In this document: positions 40,697-49,237 of the stretch, piece after piece
Layout of the letters: each line of letters opens with the position of its first letter
How positions within the stretch are numbered: the stretch's first letter is position 1
Assembly (NCBI RefSeq): GCF_025519785.1
Contig: NZ_JAOPKZ010000008.1
Span: 1-64,000, forward strand
DNA from: Staphylococcus marylandisciuri
Lineage (GTDB): Bacteria > Bacillota > Bacilli > Staphylococcales > Staphylococcaceae
Length of the DNA: 64,000 nucleotides
Reading direction: 5' to 3'
Position numbers and translations under genes: made by a program
The notes under the pieces: generated by a model
What the model was told of the DNA's origin: nothing
Seen by the model: only the letters and a program-made list of their open reading frames with translations
Database searches by the model: none

Positions 40697-40894
40697 TAAT
40701 AAGGATATTGACTAGGTAAGCTGTTGATAAACTGACAAGCGAGATTAAGACGGGAAACACTGACTATAGCAGTTGAATCATATTTTTAATGAGCTACGTT
40801 GAGAAACAGATAGAAAAACCTTAGCTGAATAGCTCTCCAACTTAAGGGTAAACATCAAACGAGTAACAAATTAGTAAGTAGAGGAGAGATTATT

Positions 40895-41359
40895 ATGCCT
40901 AGAGATACATTAATTGATGCTATTGATTTTGGTATTGATCACTTAATTAAAGGGTATGAGCAATGGAACGTTGCCTCAGTATTAGATAAAGAGAGCGACT
41001 ATTTTCCTAATAACTTGCATTGGCAATATGGTCATCTCTTAACGGTTTTTGAATTTGCACTCTCTACTGTAGAACAGAACGAAGTGGATATAGCTTTGTA
41101 TAATAATTTATTTGGCTATGGTACTAAACCTGCAGATTGGGGCGATGTTGAAGTCCCTGATATTGAGGAAATATTTAAGCATATTAAGACGTTGCCTGAA
41201 CGTGTGCGTAATCTTGAAAGTCAGCAATTAGAAACCGAGCTGCAAGAGCCAATTGTGGGCTGTGAAACATTAGGTGAGTTATTAGTTTTAAATGCCTGCC
41301 ATGTACCACTTCATAATGGTAAAATTGAAGAAATGACGCGCGTTTTGAAACAAATTTAG
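40895..41359 (+). CDS. DinB-superfamily protein 2
   Basis: This 154-residue protein has the same architecture as the preceding gene: an early histidine in LHWQYGHLLTVFEF and a late pair in NACHVPLHNGKIEEM. Both proteins carry the rare shared segment YGTKPADWGD/WGTSPKDFDG near the middle, suggesting an old duplication. The start has GAGGAGAG seven to eight bases upstream. The substrate is unknown. Confidence 0.72.
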   Translation: MPRDTLIDAIDFGIDHLIKGYEQWNVASVLDKESDYFPNNLHWQYGHLLTVFEFALSTVEQNEVDIALYNNLFGYGTKPADWGDVEVPDIEEIFKHIKTLPERVRNLESQQLETELQEPIVGCETLGELLVLNACHVPLHNGKIEEMTRVLKQI

Positions 41360-41368
41360 AAACTAAAA

Positions 41369-41567
41369 GGGAGCGGGACAGAAATCTAATTTGAATAAAA
41401 AGATTTCGTAGTCCCGCCCCGGCAAGGATGACTAGAATTGAAAAAAGCTTGATACAAGCGCATTTTCAAATCAGTCATCTACTGCCGAGATGTTAAAGAG
41501 GCTGGGACATTGCATTATGTCCCAGCCTCTTTCTCTCTCGTCAAAGACCATTATGTCCCAGCCTCTT
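41369..41567. repeat. Composite hairpin repeat, one unit
   Basis: One full unit (GGGAGCGGGACAG...GAGATGTTAAA) is followed by GAGGCTGGGACATTGCATTATGTCCCAGCCTC and a further CCCAGCCTC. It lies between convergent genes and may act as a bidirectional terminator. Confidence 0.92.
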
Positions 41568-41585
41568 TTATGATGCGATTTAAAG

Positions 41586-42872
41586 TTATTGTAAATCGTT
41601 GATTGCTTGCGCTATCGAATCAAATACATACTGAAGATCTTCTTTCTCAACACAACTGAAAGCAATACGTATATCCTTATCATTTAAAGCTACGACACCG
41701 ATGGAATACTTATTAATGAGATGCACACGTAATTCCTCTGCATCCACACCTTTAACTTGTAGAGCCATAAAGTAGCCAGAGTTAAAGTCATAAGGTTGCC
41801 AACAAGATTGATATTGATCTTGGTACACGAGATCTTTCGTAACTTCATATCTCGCTTTAAGTGTTTCGAAATTACGTTGCAATTCTCGATCAAGTTGATC
41901 TTTGTTCTCTAGTACATGCTTCACAATACTCTGAGTAGGCATAGGACCGCTTGAAATGTTACTACGTATTAATCCTTTAATTTTAGCTTCTAGCACTTCT
42001 TGAGCTTTTTGATCACTTATACCAAAAGTGATGAAACCGACACGGAACCCCCATGCAAATAGTTCTTTCGTAGCCCCGTCTAAGCGAATAGGTAACACAT
42101 GCTCAGAATCTAATTGAGTGAGTGCTGTAAAGAGTGAATAAGGGTAGACATCTTCATAGAATAAGCCGAAATACGCATCATCTACTACCGCGATGACATT
42201 AGTGCCTCGTTTACTAAGCCTATCTATAGCGTTCACAATTTCTTTAACTTCATCCTTATTAGGTGTATAGCCTGTAGGGTTGTTCGGATAATTTAGAATT
42301 AAAAATATTTTTTCTTGATTACTACGATCTAAAGCTTCTACTAAACCTTGAGTGGTGAAATTACCATTATCATCAAAAATAGGATAAGTTTCAATTTGAG
42401 CACTATGTCGAGTACTAAATATAAGTTTGTAGTTACCCCAATTATGGTTAGGTAAAAGGATAGTATCATTAGTATCAACGAACATATCGCCAACTAACGA
42501 CAGACCATGAGTAAGCGCGTTAGTCACTATTGGGCGTGAATAATCATTAGGGTTAAGCTCAGGGTTATCACGTTGAACTTTATCTTTCCATAAATCTCTT
42601 AATTCCTCTAAACCTTGAGGAGGGGCATATGGAAAGATGTCATCGGGTTCAAGTTCATTAAACGCATTGTACAAACTATCAGCATACATCTTTCTATCAC
42701 TGTAAGTAGCCATACCGATAGTTGCATTATACTTCGTTTTCTTAGCTTCAGCTGATTGCGACAATATACCCTTAGGATAGTACATTAATTTACCTAGATC
42801 GGATAACATGTCAGCTACTTGCGGTTGAGCTTTGGATAGCTGTTCATTTAAATCTAAAGCTAAAGGGTTCAT
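41586..42872 (-). CDS. PLP-dependent aminotransferase, class I/II
   Basis: This 428-residue fold-type I aminotransferase is predicted cytosolic. Motifs in order are NYPNNPTGYTP (substrate/PLP contact), VVDDAYFGLFYED, and the Schiff-base lysine region RLDGATKELFAWGFRVGF. The N-terminal PYAPPQGLEELRDLW and THGLSLVGDMF fit aspartate/tyrosine-type enzymes. The exact amino acid specificity cannot be read. It is monocistronic, with AAGAGAGGTTG before the ATG. Confidence 0.85.
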   Translation of the reverse strand: MNPLALDLNEQLSKAQPQVADMLSDLGKLMYYPKGILSQSAEAKKTKYNATIGMATYSDRKMYADSLYNAFNELEPDDIFPYAPPQGLEELRDLWKDKVQRDNPELNPNDYSRPIVTNALTHGLSLVGDMFVDTNDTILLPNHNWGNYKLIFSTRHSAQIETYPIFDDNGNFTTQGLVEALDRSNQEKIFLILNYPNNPTGYTPNKDEVKEIVNAIDRLSKRGTNVIAVVDDAYFGLFYEDVYPYSLFTALTQLDSEHVLPIRLDGATKELFAWGFRVGFITFGISDQKAQEVLEAKIKGLIRSNISSGPMPTQSIVKHVLENKDQLDRELQRNFETLKARYEVTKDLVYQDQYQSCWQPYDFNSGYFMALQVKGVDAEELRVHLINKYSIGVVALNDKDIRIAFSCVEKEDLQYVFDSIAQAINDLQ

Positions 42873-43068
42873 CGTTGTTCAACCTCTCTTCATCTTATTC
42901 ATATTACATCTATCAGTTTATCTTGAAACGCTGTAAAGTTAAAGTATTCTAATGACTTTAGGAAGTAGTTTTAACAAAAAGCGAACAAATGTTCTGTTTT
43001 TATGTTAGAATAGCTATAGGCCATCGCGTATTCATGGAGTACTAAATGATTAATGGAGGTGTAGTATA

Positions 43069-43164
43069 ATGGAGTGGTGGCAACAATTTATTCTAACTTT
43101 ATTATCTGGTGGCATACTCGTTATCTTTCGCCTCTGGTTAGAGGATAAATGGAAAGATAAATAG
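43069..43164 (+). CDS. Type I toxin, Fst-family peptide
   Basis: This 31-residue peptide is MEWWQQFILTLLSGG followed by a hydrophobic stretch and the charged tail LEDKWKDK: one membrane helix plus a charged C-terminus, as in Fst toxins. TGGAGGTG precedes its ATG. GTGTAGTATAAT occurs at its 5' end (43059) and again beyond the terminator (43214), matching the direct repeats that let an antisense antitoxin RNA cover the toxin mRNA. It is unrelated in sequence to the toxin at 34611. Activity is inferred. Confidence 0.82.
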   Translation: MEWWQQFILTLLSGGILVIFRLWLEDKWKDK

Positions 43165-43180
43165 GTGGCCTTACACGAAA

Positions 43181-43213
43181 ACCCCAAGTCAGGTTGCGGC
43201 TGACTTGGGGTTG
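43181..43213. terminator. Shared terminator of the second toxin locus
   Basis: ACCCCAAGTCAG-GTTGCGG-CTGACTTGGGGT is a 12-base perfect stem between the toxin and its predicted antisense RNA. Confidence 0.85.
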
Positions 43214-43393
43214 TGTAGTATAATTCGTGGACAACTTAATTTTAGCATTAGTGAAAATATACATCAAGACTTTTACGAATCAGAAATGTAGGCATAACAG
43301 AAACTGAGTGCTCTATTTAATCCTTGATCATATAGAATCGGTTTAGTAAATCTATTGTGAATTTGATATACTGAGTATATTTGAGGTGAAACA

Positions 43394-43624
43394 ATGAAAC
43401 ATTTGACGAAGATATTTGTGACATTAGCTATTATCCTTTTTCTAGTCGGTTATTATCTGCAAGCTACCGGTCATGAAAGTACGGGTGTTAAATTATTAAT
43501 TGCAGCGATTATGTTTATGATCTGTGCCTTTATTAATCGAAGTAATGATAGGAGAAAGTTAAAAGAACAAATGCGTAAAAAAGAACAAATGCGTAAAAAA
43601 GAACAGCATCGAAAGAAAAAGTAA
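43394..43624 (+). CDS. Small membrane protein with lysine-rich tail
   Basis: This 76-residue protein has two hydrophobic segments (about 8-24 and 33-47) separated by QATGHESTG, and a highly basic C-terminus built from the repeated heptad RKKEQM. I do not recognise the family. GAGGTG lies seven to eight bases before the ATG. It is alone between a toxin locus and repeats. The tail could bind acidic lipids or nucleic acid; this is only a composition-based guess. Confidence 0.6.
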   Translation: MKHLTKIFVTLAIILFLVGYYLQATGHESTGVKLLIAAIMFMICAFINRSNDRRKLKEQMRKKEQMRKKEQHRKKK

Positions 43625-43681
43625 TTTATATCGAGACTTCAAGATTTAAACGCGACCTGGACAAAAGCGTTTAGGATTTGA

Positions 43682-43762
43682 GCAGGGGGCCCCAACACAG
43701 AGAAACTGATAAACCAGTTTCAACAAGCACAGCAAGTTGGGGTGGGACCCAACAAAGAGAAA
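43682..43762. repeat. STAR-like repeat
   Basis: AGGGGGCCCCAACACAGAG, AAACTGATAAACCAGTTTC and CAAGTTGGGGTGGGACCCAA repeat the elements found near the rRNA operon. It directly precedes a composite repeat array. Confidence 0.65.
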
Positions 43763-44082
43763 CTGGGACCTAATGGTCTTTGACTAGAGAGAAAGAGGCT
43801 GGGAGATAAATCCCAGCCTCTTCAACATCTCGGCAGTAGATGGCTGATTTGAAAACGCGCTTGTATCAAGCTTTTTTCAATTCTAGCCATCCTTGCCGGG
43901 GCGGGACTACGAAATCTTTTTTATTCAAAATAGATTTCTGTCCCGCTCCCTCTTTCAACATCTTGGCAGTAGATGACTGATTTGAAAATGCGCTTGTATC
44001 AAGCTTTTTTCAATTCTAGTCATCTTTGCCGGGGCGGGACTACGAAATCTTTTTATTCAAAATAGATTTCTGTCCCGCTCCC
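43763..44082. repeat. Composite hairpin repeat array, two units
   Basis: CTGGGACCTAATGGTC and GAGGCTGGGAGATAAATCCC (hairpin) are followed by two full units ending TGTCCCGCTCCC, in the 947-1230 orientation. Confidence 0.92.
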
Positions 44083-44100
44083 AGTGATTTTACTCCGGTG

Positions 44101-44206
44101 TGTATAGTGCATATATACAGATGGAAGGGATAAAATAAACTTTTTGAAGGAATTTTGCTTAAAAGGTTTACAATATTGTATATAGTGTGTATGATAATTA
44201 TATACA
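44101..44206 (+). promoter_or_regulatory. Candidate PmtR operators
   Basis: TGTATATA (44177-44184) and TATATACA (44199-44206) are perfect inverted 8-mers 14 bp apart, just before the pmtR ribosome site. A second inverted pair, TGTATA...TATACA, lies at 44101-44119. YtrA-type GntR repressors bind such sites, and PmtR autoregulates pmt in S. aureus. The assignment is by position and symmetry. Confidence 0.7.
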
Positions 44207-44224
44207 GTTGAGGGGAGGTCGTTC

Positions 44225-44602
44225 ATGAAGATACTTTTGAGAAATAATAGTGAACAACCGATTTATGAGCAGATTAAGCAACAAATGAAAGAAAACATCT
44301 TAAAGGGGATTGTTGCTCCAGGGGAACATCTTCCTTCTATGAGAGAATTAGCTCAAGATTTAAGTGTGAGTGTGATCACCACTAAACGCGCATATGAAGA
44401 TCTTGAGAAGGACGGTTTTGTCTATACAATTCGCGGTAAAGGTACATTTGTTAAAGAACAAGATAGTAATATCTTAAAAGAAAAACAATTTATAGTTATC
44501 GAATCTTTAGCTAAATCAATGTCGAAAGAAGCCAAGACAATTGGAATGCCTTTATCTGAATTGGTTGAAATTCTTTCTATGATATATGAGGAGGAAGAAT
44601 GA
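44225..44602 (+). CDS. pmtR: GntR-family (YtrA type) repressor of the pmt operon
   Basis: This 125-residue regulator has a winged helix-turn-helix at residues 10-75 (IYEQIKQQMKENILKGIVAPGEHLPSMRELAQDL with VSVITTKRAYEDLEKDGF) and a short C-terminal helical dimerisation segment, as in the YtrA subfamily. In S. aureus PmtR represses the phenol-soluble modulin transporter operon and is relieved by PSMs. Here it is the first gene of the operon, overlapping pmtA by four bases, with a GAGGGGAGG ribosome site. Confidence 0.9.
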   Translation: MKILLRNNSEQPIYEQIKQQMKENILKGIVAPGEHLPSMRELAQDLSVSVITTKRAYEDLEKDGFVYTIRGKGTFVKEQDSNILKEKQFIVIESLAKSMSKEAKTIGMPLSELVEILSMIYEEEE

Positions 44603-45501
44603 TGAATGCGATTGAAGTGAACAACGTAAGTTACAAAAATAAACGTTTGGATCTTAAAGATATTTCATTTGAAGTACCTCAAGGTTTTGTAACTGGGTTT
44701 ATAGGGGCTAACGGTTCTGGAAAGACAACACTCGTTCGGTTGATAATGAATTTATTAACACCTCAATCAGGTTCAATTAGACTATTTGATCAATTCATGA
44801 GGCAAGATGAAATAAATATTAAAGAGAAGATAGGCTTTGTATATTCTGAATTATATCTGAACGAAAAATGGACGATTAAAAAAGCTGAAAAGATGATTGC
44901 ACCATTTTATAAAAATTGGAATCACGATACCTTCCATGATTATTTAAAGAAATTTGATTTGCCTTACAAAGCCAAGATTAAAACATTATCAACTGGGATG
45001 AAGATGAAACTTAATATTGCTTTAGCATTTAGTCATGAAGCAGAATTATTTATTCTCGATGAGCCAACTGCTGGACTTGATCCTATAGTTAGAAATGAAG
45101 TGTTGAATATCATCCAAGAGGAACTGCTTAATGAAAACAAGACTGTATTTATCTCTACGCATATTATTTCGGATTTAGAAAAAATTGCTGATTATCTTGT
45201 TTATTTAAAAGATGGAAAGATTATTCTCAATGATTATCTAAATGAAATTCTTAATAGCTATAAAATTGTTAGAGGTGAAAGTGAAACACTAGATGAAGAG
45301 CTCAAATCCTTGACAGTATACTGTGAAGAAGCACGTACAGGATATACTGCCTTAACTCAAGAAGCTCATGTTTTCGAAGAACTATTTGGTAATAAAGTTA
45401 TGATCGATGAACCGACGATAGAAGAACTTATGATTTACTTGGGCAAAGGTACTGTTTTGAAAAGTAACTCTCATGAATCATATGGGAACGATGTCCTATG
45501 A
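44599..45501 (+). CDS. pmtA: Pmt ABC transporter ATPase A
   Basis: This 300-residue ATP-binding subunit of the phenol-soluble modulin exporter has Walker A GANGSGKTTLVR near residue 38, signature LSTGMKMKLNIA and Walker B LFILDEPTAGLD, and a C-terminal extension of about 90 residues. Pmt exports PSMs and delta-toxin and protects the producer from them. It overlaps both pmtR and the next permease by four bases. The name rests on family and operon order. Confidence 0.9.
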   Translation: MMNAIEVNNVSYKNKRLDLKDISFEVPQGFVTGFIGANGSGKTTLVRLIMNLLTPQSGSIRLFDQFMRQDEINIKEKIGFVYSELYLNEKWTIKKAEKMIAPFYKNWNHDTFHDYLKKFDLPYKAKIKTLSTGMKMKLNIALAFSHEAELFILDEPTAGLDPIVRNEVLNIIQEELLNENKTVFISTHIISDLEKIADYLVYLKDGKIILNDYLNEILNSYKIVRGESETLDEELKSLTVYCEEARTGYTALTQEAHVFEELFGNKVMIDEPTIEELMIYLGKGTVLKSNSHESYGNDVL

Positions 45502-46172
45502 AACAGTTAATCCTTCGTAATATTAGGTTAAGAAAAGTAACGGTGATCATGCATTTCGTAATGATGCTATTGTGGCCATTAACGCTCTTTACTATACACA
45601 AAGACAGTTTGCCTTATTACTTTACGCAAGTACTAGTTACTTTTTTAACCATTCTATCTGTAAAGGATTCAGGTCATATGTTTCGTGTTCATAGTAAGTT
45701 AGGTAAGAATTCCTACTATCTTCAAGCAAGTTTACCTGTAAGTAAATTAGATCATTTAAATGCGAACTATATAACGATGGTGTTCTTTACTCTGATAGGA
45801 TTAATAGTACTAGGTCTCTTTAAAGTAGGGGATGACGAATACTGTGTAGTTACTTTATTAATGTACTCAAGTATTAATTTGATGAGTCTTCCACTTGCGT
45901 TCAAGAGGTATACAGAAGTTAAAAGAGAGAATATTAGCTATATCGCTTATATTGTTACTATGAATATAGGTTTAAATCTATTAATACTTACCTATGCATT
46001 AATTAAGATGGTCTTCTTACATGGCATAGAACACTATAGTTATGATTATTTTATTAATGATCTTTATTTTATTTCAATAATAGTTTTTATTATTAGTTTA
46101 ATTTGGTCTCTGATCAATTATTTTATCCAGCGAAAGAAAATTTCGGACGAGCACTGTCAGGGGGTGGGTTAG
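45498..46172 (+). CDS. pmtB: Pmt permease B, copy 1
   Basis: This 224-residue polytopic membrane protein has about six hydrophobic segments. It opens MKQLILRNIRLRKVTVIMHF and contains ILSVKDSGHMFRVHSKLG and ASLPVSKLDHLNANYITM. It pairs with an ATPase to form the export channel. The adjacent gene at 46173 has the same layout and motifs, so one is a tandem duplicate. The start overlaps pmtA (ATGA). Confidence 0.85.
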   Translation: MKQLILRNIRLRKVTVIMHFVMMLLWPLTLFTIHKDSLPYYFTQVLVTFLTILSVKDSGHMFRVHSKLGKNSYYLQASLPVSKLDHLNANYITMVFFTLIGLIVLGLFKVGDDEYCVVTLLMYSSINLMSLPLAFKRYTEVKRENISYIAYIVTMNIGLNLLILTYALIKMVFLHGIEHYSYDYFINDLYFISIIVFIISLIWSLINYFIQRKKISDEHCQGVG

Positions 46173-46838
46173 TTGAAGCGCTTAGTTATTAGAAATTTGG
46201 CGTTAAGAAAAACGACACTCAGTATTTATTTAGTGTTAGCTTTGTTATCGCCATTGCTATTTTTAACCCCATCAAGCGAAATTTTAAGTCAACTTGGAAA
46301 AACAATTACACCTTTTTTGGTAGCACTGTACTACGTGCTATCTATTAAAGATTCAGCTCATATATATAGAGTTCATGATAAACTAGGTAATCATGCGAGT
46401 TTATACTTTAAAAGTTTACCCGTCTCGAAAAAGCAATTACTAAATGCGAATTACCTAACAATGTTAATTTTCACTCTTTTTGGAGCTATCGTTCTAACTA
46501 TATATACTATTCCGTATATCAAGTTTGGTTTAGGTTATACGATACCTTTCTCCTATATAGCTATAAACTTTTTTACTATTGCAATCGTATTTAGAACATG
46601 TAGTGAAGAGAAAAGTGAGAATATTAATTATTTCGGTTTTTTACTTATAATGTGTTTATTAATTCCATTAAGTATTTCAGTCATTTATATTGGTGTCCGT
46701 AGAGTTTTGTTTGGAGAAATGTATGTCACCTTCACATTCAACCCGTGGTTTAACTTTACTTATCTGGTTGTAGGAACTGTAATGATGTTAGGAAATTACT
46801 TAATTCAACTTAAAAAGATAGATAAAGGAGGAATTTGA
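46173..46838 (+). CDS. Pmt permease B-like paralogue, copy 2
   Basis: The 221-residue membrane protein starts with TTG right after the copy 1 stop; GGGGGTGGG upstream is the ribosome site. MKRLVIRNLALRKTTLSIYL, VLSIKDSAHIYRVHDKLG and KSLPVSKKQLLNANYLTM align segment by segment with copy 1, yet many other positions differ, so the duplication is not recent. The pmt operon described in S. aureus is R-A-B-C-D with one B; this extra B could form a heteromeric channel or change peptide specificity. It overlaps pmtC by four bases. Confidence 0.85.
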   Translation: MKRLVIRNLALRKTTLSIYLVLALLSPLLFLTPSSEILSQLGKTITPFLVALYYVLSIKDSAHIYRVHDKLGNHASLYFKSLPVSKKQLLNANYLTMLIFTLFGAIVLTIYTIPYIKFGLGYTIPFSYIAINFFTIAIVFRTCSEEKSENINYFGFLLIMCLLIPLSISVIYIGVRRVLFGEMYVTFTFNPWFNFTYLVVGTVMMLGNYLIQLKKIDKGGI

Positions 46839-47710
46839 TGCAATTACAAAATGTCACAAAAAAATATGGCGACAATGTAGTCTTAGATAGTATCGATTTT
46901 GACTTTAAGCAAAGTCAAATTGTCGGTCTAATTGGTAAGAATGGTGTAGGTAAAACGACTTTAATGAAAGTCATGAATGGAAATATCGCGAATTATGAGG
47001 GAGATATTAAACTTGGTAAGAACAATAAGATAGGTTATCTCATTGAAAACCCTAAACTTTACAGTAATAAAACTGGACTTTATAATTTAAAACAATTTGC
47101 ACAAGTGCTAGGGAATGGCTTTGATAAAGCGTATACTGATAAGATTATCGATGCCTTTGGTATGCGTCCTTATATTAAGAAAAAGGTTAAAAAGTATTCA
47201 ATGGGTATGAAACAAAAATTAGCTATTGCAGTTTCGCTCATGAATAAACCTAAATTCTTAATATTAGATGAACCTACGAATGGTATGGACCCTGATGGTT
47301 CCATAGATGTTCTTAAAACGATCCAGTCTTTAGTTCAAGAATTAGAAATGAAAATATTGATTTCTAGCCATAAATTAGAAGATATAGAATTAATATGTGA
47401 TCGCGCGGTCTTTCTACGCGATGGACATTTTGTACAAGATGTCAATATGAAAGAAGGCGCTTCAACAGACCATACAGTTCTATCTTTAGATCCAAATGAC
47501 TTTGGCGTTGCTTTAGAATTGCTAACTGAAAAATATAAAGTGGCTCAATCTCATAAAGAAAGCGGAGAAATTATCTTAAAAGTGCAAAGAGATTACCAAC
47601 CATTATTGAAAGAGCTAGCAGAGAAAAATGTATTCCCTAAATACATTGAAACACGCAAAAGTTCTCTTCGTGATACTTACTTTAATATTAATCAGAGAGG
47701 TGATAAATAA
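46835..47710 (+). CDS. pmtC: Pmt ABC transporter ATPase C
   Basis: This 291-residue ATPase has Walker A GKNGVGKTTLMK, signature YSMGMKQKLAIA, Walker B FLILDEPTNGMD and a switch histidine region ISSHKLEDI. It is the second ATPase of the operon and partners PmtD. The first residues are MMQLQNVTKKYGD; the second ATG (46838) is the better placed start after AAAGGAGG. Confidence 0.9.
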   Translation: MMQLQNVTKKYGDNVVLDSIDFDFKQSQIVGLIGKNGVGKTTLMKVMNGNIANYEGDIKLGKNNKIGYLIENPKLYSNKTGLYNLKQFAQVLGNGFDKAYTDKIIDAFGMRPYIKKKVKKYSMGMKQKLAIAVSLMNKPKFLILDEPTNGMDPDGSIDVLKTIQSLVQELEMKILISSHKLEDIELICDRAVFLRDGHFVQDVNMKEGASTDHTVLSLDPNDFGVALELLTEKYKVAQSHKESGEIILKVQRDYQPLLKELAEKNVFPKYIETRKSSLRDTYFNINQRGDK

Positions 47711-48438
47711 TGAATGTATTACAATTAGTGAAATATGACTTATACAGTATTGTTAAAAGCCCACTAACTTATATTGCTTTATTGTTAACAATCGCCCCTC
47801 AAGTATTAATTACTTGTTTGGTAGTCAATCAAACCCATAAAATAGATGGAGACATGCTTATTGGAATGGCTATCTGGTTCTTCTCTGTTACAGGATTGCT
47901 CTTTGTTATTAGAACGATAACTAGAGATATGGCTCAAGGGACGTTACAACTTTACATGAATAAAAAGAAAAATCGTTTGGGTTATACAATAGCTAAATTT
48001 ATATCAATCATACTCATAGCTATATTATTTACCGTTTTATTAACTGTGTACGTTCAAATAGTTCAAGGTTTAACAGATGGAGATAACGTGAAATTTAATA
48101 AATTCGTTGATATATTATGGTTCTATATCATCTTTTTCTTATTCTACGGTTTACTGCTATATTTAGTAGCGATGATTGTTCCTAAACCAGCGCTTATCTT
48201 TACCTTAGGTATATTCTTAATCCTAGTGGTACCGTTTGCTGAACCATTTTTACCAATGATTCCTAAATTTGGTGAGAAAATTCAACATTCTCTAAAATAT
48301 ATTCCTTTCTCTTATCTTACTAAGAAGACGCAAAGTTCAAATCAAACATTTACACATTGGCAATGGTTTATCACACCAGCTTCAATTGTAGTGCTATTTA
48401 TCGTTAACTTATTCTATGGCGCGAAAAAAGATATTTAA
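47710..48438 (+). CDS. pmtD: Pmt permease D
   Basis: This 242-residue ABC-2 type permease has about six membrane segments, including a long N-terminal soluble start MNVLQLVKYDLYSIVKSP and the cytoplasmic motif DMAQGTLQLYMNKKKNR. It is the last gene of the operon, one base overlapping pmtC, followed by a hairpin repeat that doubles as terminator. Confidence 0.9.
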   Translation: MNVLQLVKYDLYSIVKSPLTYIALLLTIAPQVLITCLVVNQTHKIDGDMLIGMAIWFFSVTGLLFVIRTITRDMAQGTLQLYMNKKKNRLGYTIAKFISIILIAILFTVLLTVYVQIVQGLTDGDNVKFNKFVDILWFYIIFFLFYGLLLYLVAMIVPKPALIFTLGIFLILVVPFAEPFLPMIPKFGEKIQHSLKYIPFSYLTKKTQSSNQTFTHWQWFITPASIVVLFIVNLFYGAKKDI

Positions 48439-48486
48439 GACCAAGTAGTTCAAATCAATAAATGTGTGAAGTGATATCTTTGCTTC

Positions 48487-48558
48487 AGAGAGCGGGAGCG
48501 GGACTACGAAATCTTTTTATTCAAATTAGATTTCTGTTCCGCTCCCGCTCTCTTTTTT
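48487..48558 (+). terminator. pmt terminator formed by a short composite-repeat derivative
   Basis: GAGAGCGGGAGCGGGACTAC faces GTTCCGCTCCCGCTCTC, with internal AAATCT/AGATTT pairing, and is followed by TTTTTTAT. The short form of the dispersed repeat is extended by GAGAGCG and CGCTCTC and ends in a T-tract, so it can terminate the pmt transcript. Confidence 0.85.
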
Positions 48559-48676
48559 ATAATTAAGTGGATGAAACGAAATTAAACCTATGCTATATTT
48601 AAATAAAACAATCGAAAAAAATTTGCTGAACTAATTAAATTATTAGCTACACTAGTTAGAATTGGCGGTATTATGC

Positions 48677-49237
48677 GTGGATAAGATAACTTTTCTTAAT
48701 GAATTAGAACAAGAACTCCATCGTTTATCAAAATATAAACGTGATTTAAAAATGTTCGAATATGAAAGATATTTTTTTGATGAAGAAAAGAAGGGAAAAA
48801 GTGAATATCAAATCGTTGGTGAATTAGAGGCGCCTAAAACATTAGCGCGAAAAATAATGGTTAAAGACGATATCAAAAGAGCCGAATTTGAACCGACAAT
48901 TAAGAATGTGGTGAGGGCAATTTCTACATCATTTAGCGTGAGCTTACTGTCATCGATTATTGCTTCAGTTCCTCTGTTGTTGCTTGCCATGTTGTTTATA
49001 ATCACTATCCTCATTGGCGCTATCTTAATGCTATCGCCGTTAATATTAATCTTAAATGGATGGCTCAATGATAACATGAGTATGGCTTTAAGTAATTACT
49101 TGTTTACACTCTCCTATATTGGTTTAGGGATGATGATGATAGCCACCGCTTTAGGTCTGATGAAGTATTTTCATAGATGGGTGATCACATTTCTACGGTG
49201 GAATAATGATAAGGTTAAAAGGAGAGCCACGTCATGA
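48677..49237 (+). CDS. DUF1700/HAAS-domain membrane protein
   Basis: This 186-residue protein has an N-terminal helical HAAS/DUF1700 domain (MDKITFLNELEQELHRLSKY...YERYFFDEE) and two to four hydrophobic segments in the C-terminal half. Such proteins usually pair with a DUF4097 protein and often a PadR regulator in envelope-stress modules. GTG 48677 is chosen because the family begins at this residue; an upstream TTG at 48662 is possible. It overlaps the next gene by four bases. No PadR gene is adjacent. Confidence 0.75.
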   Translation: MDKITFLNELEQELHRLSKYKRDLKMFEYERYFFDEEKKGKSEYQIVGELEAPKTLARKIMVKDDIKRAEFEPTIKNVVRAISTSFSVSLLSSIIASVPLLLLAMLFIITILIGAILMLSPLILILNGWLNDNMSMALSNYLFTLSYIGLGMMMIATALGLMKYFHRWVITFLRWNNDKVKRRATS

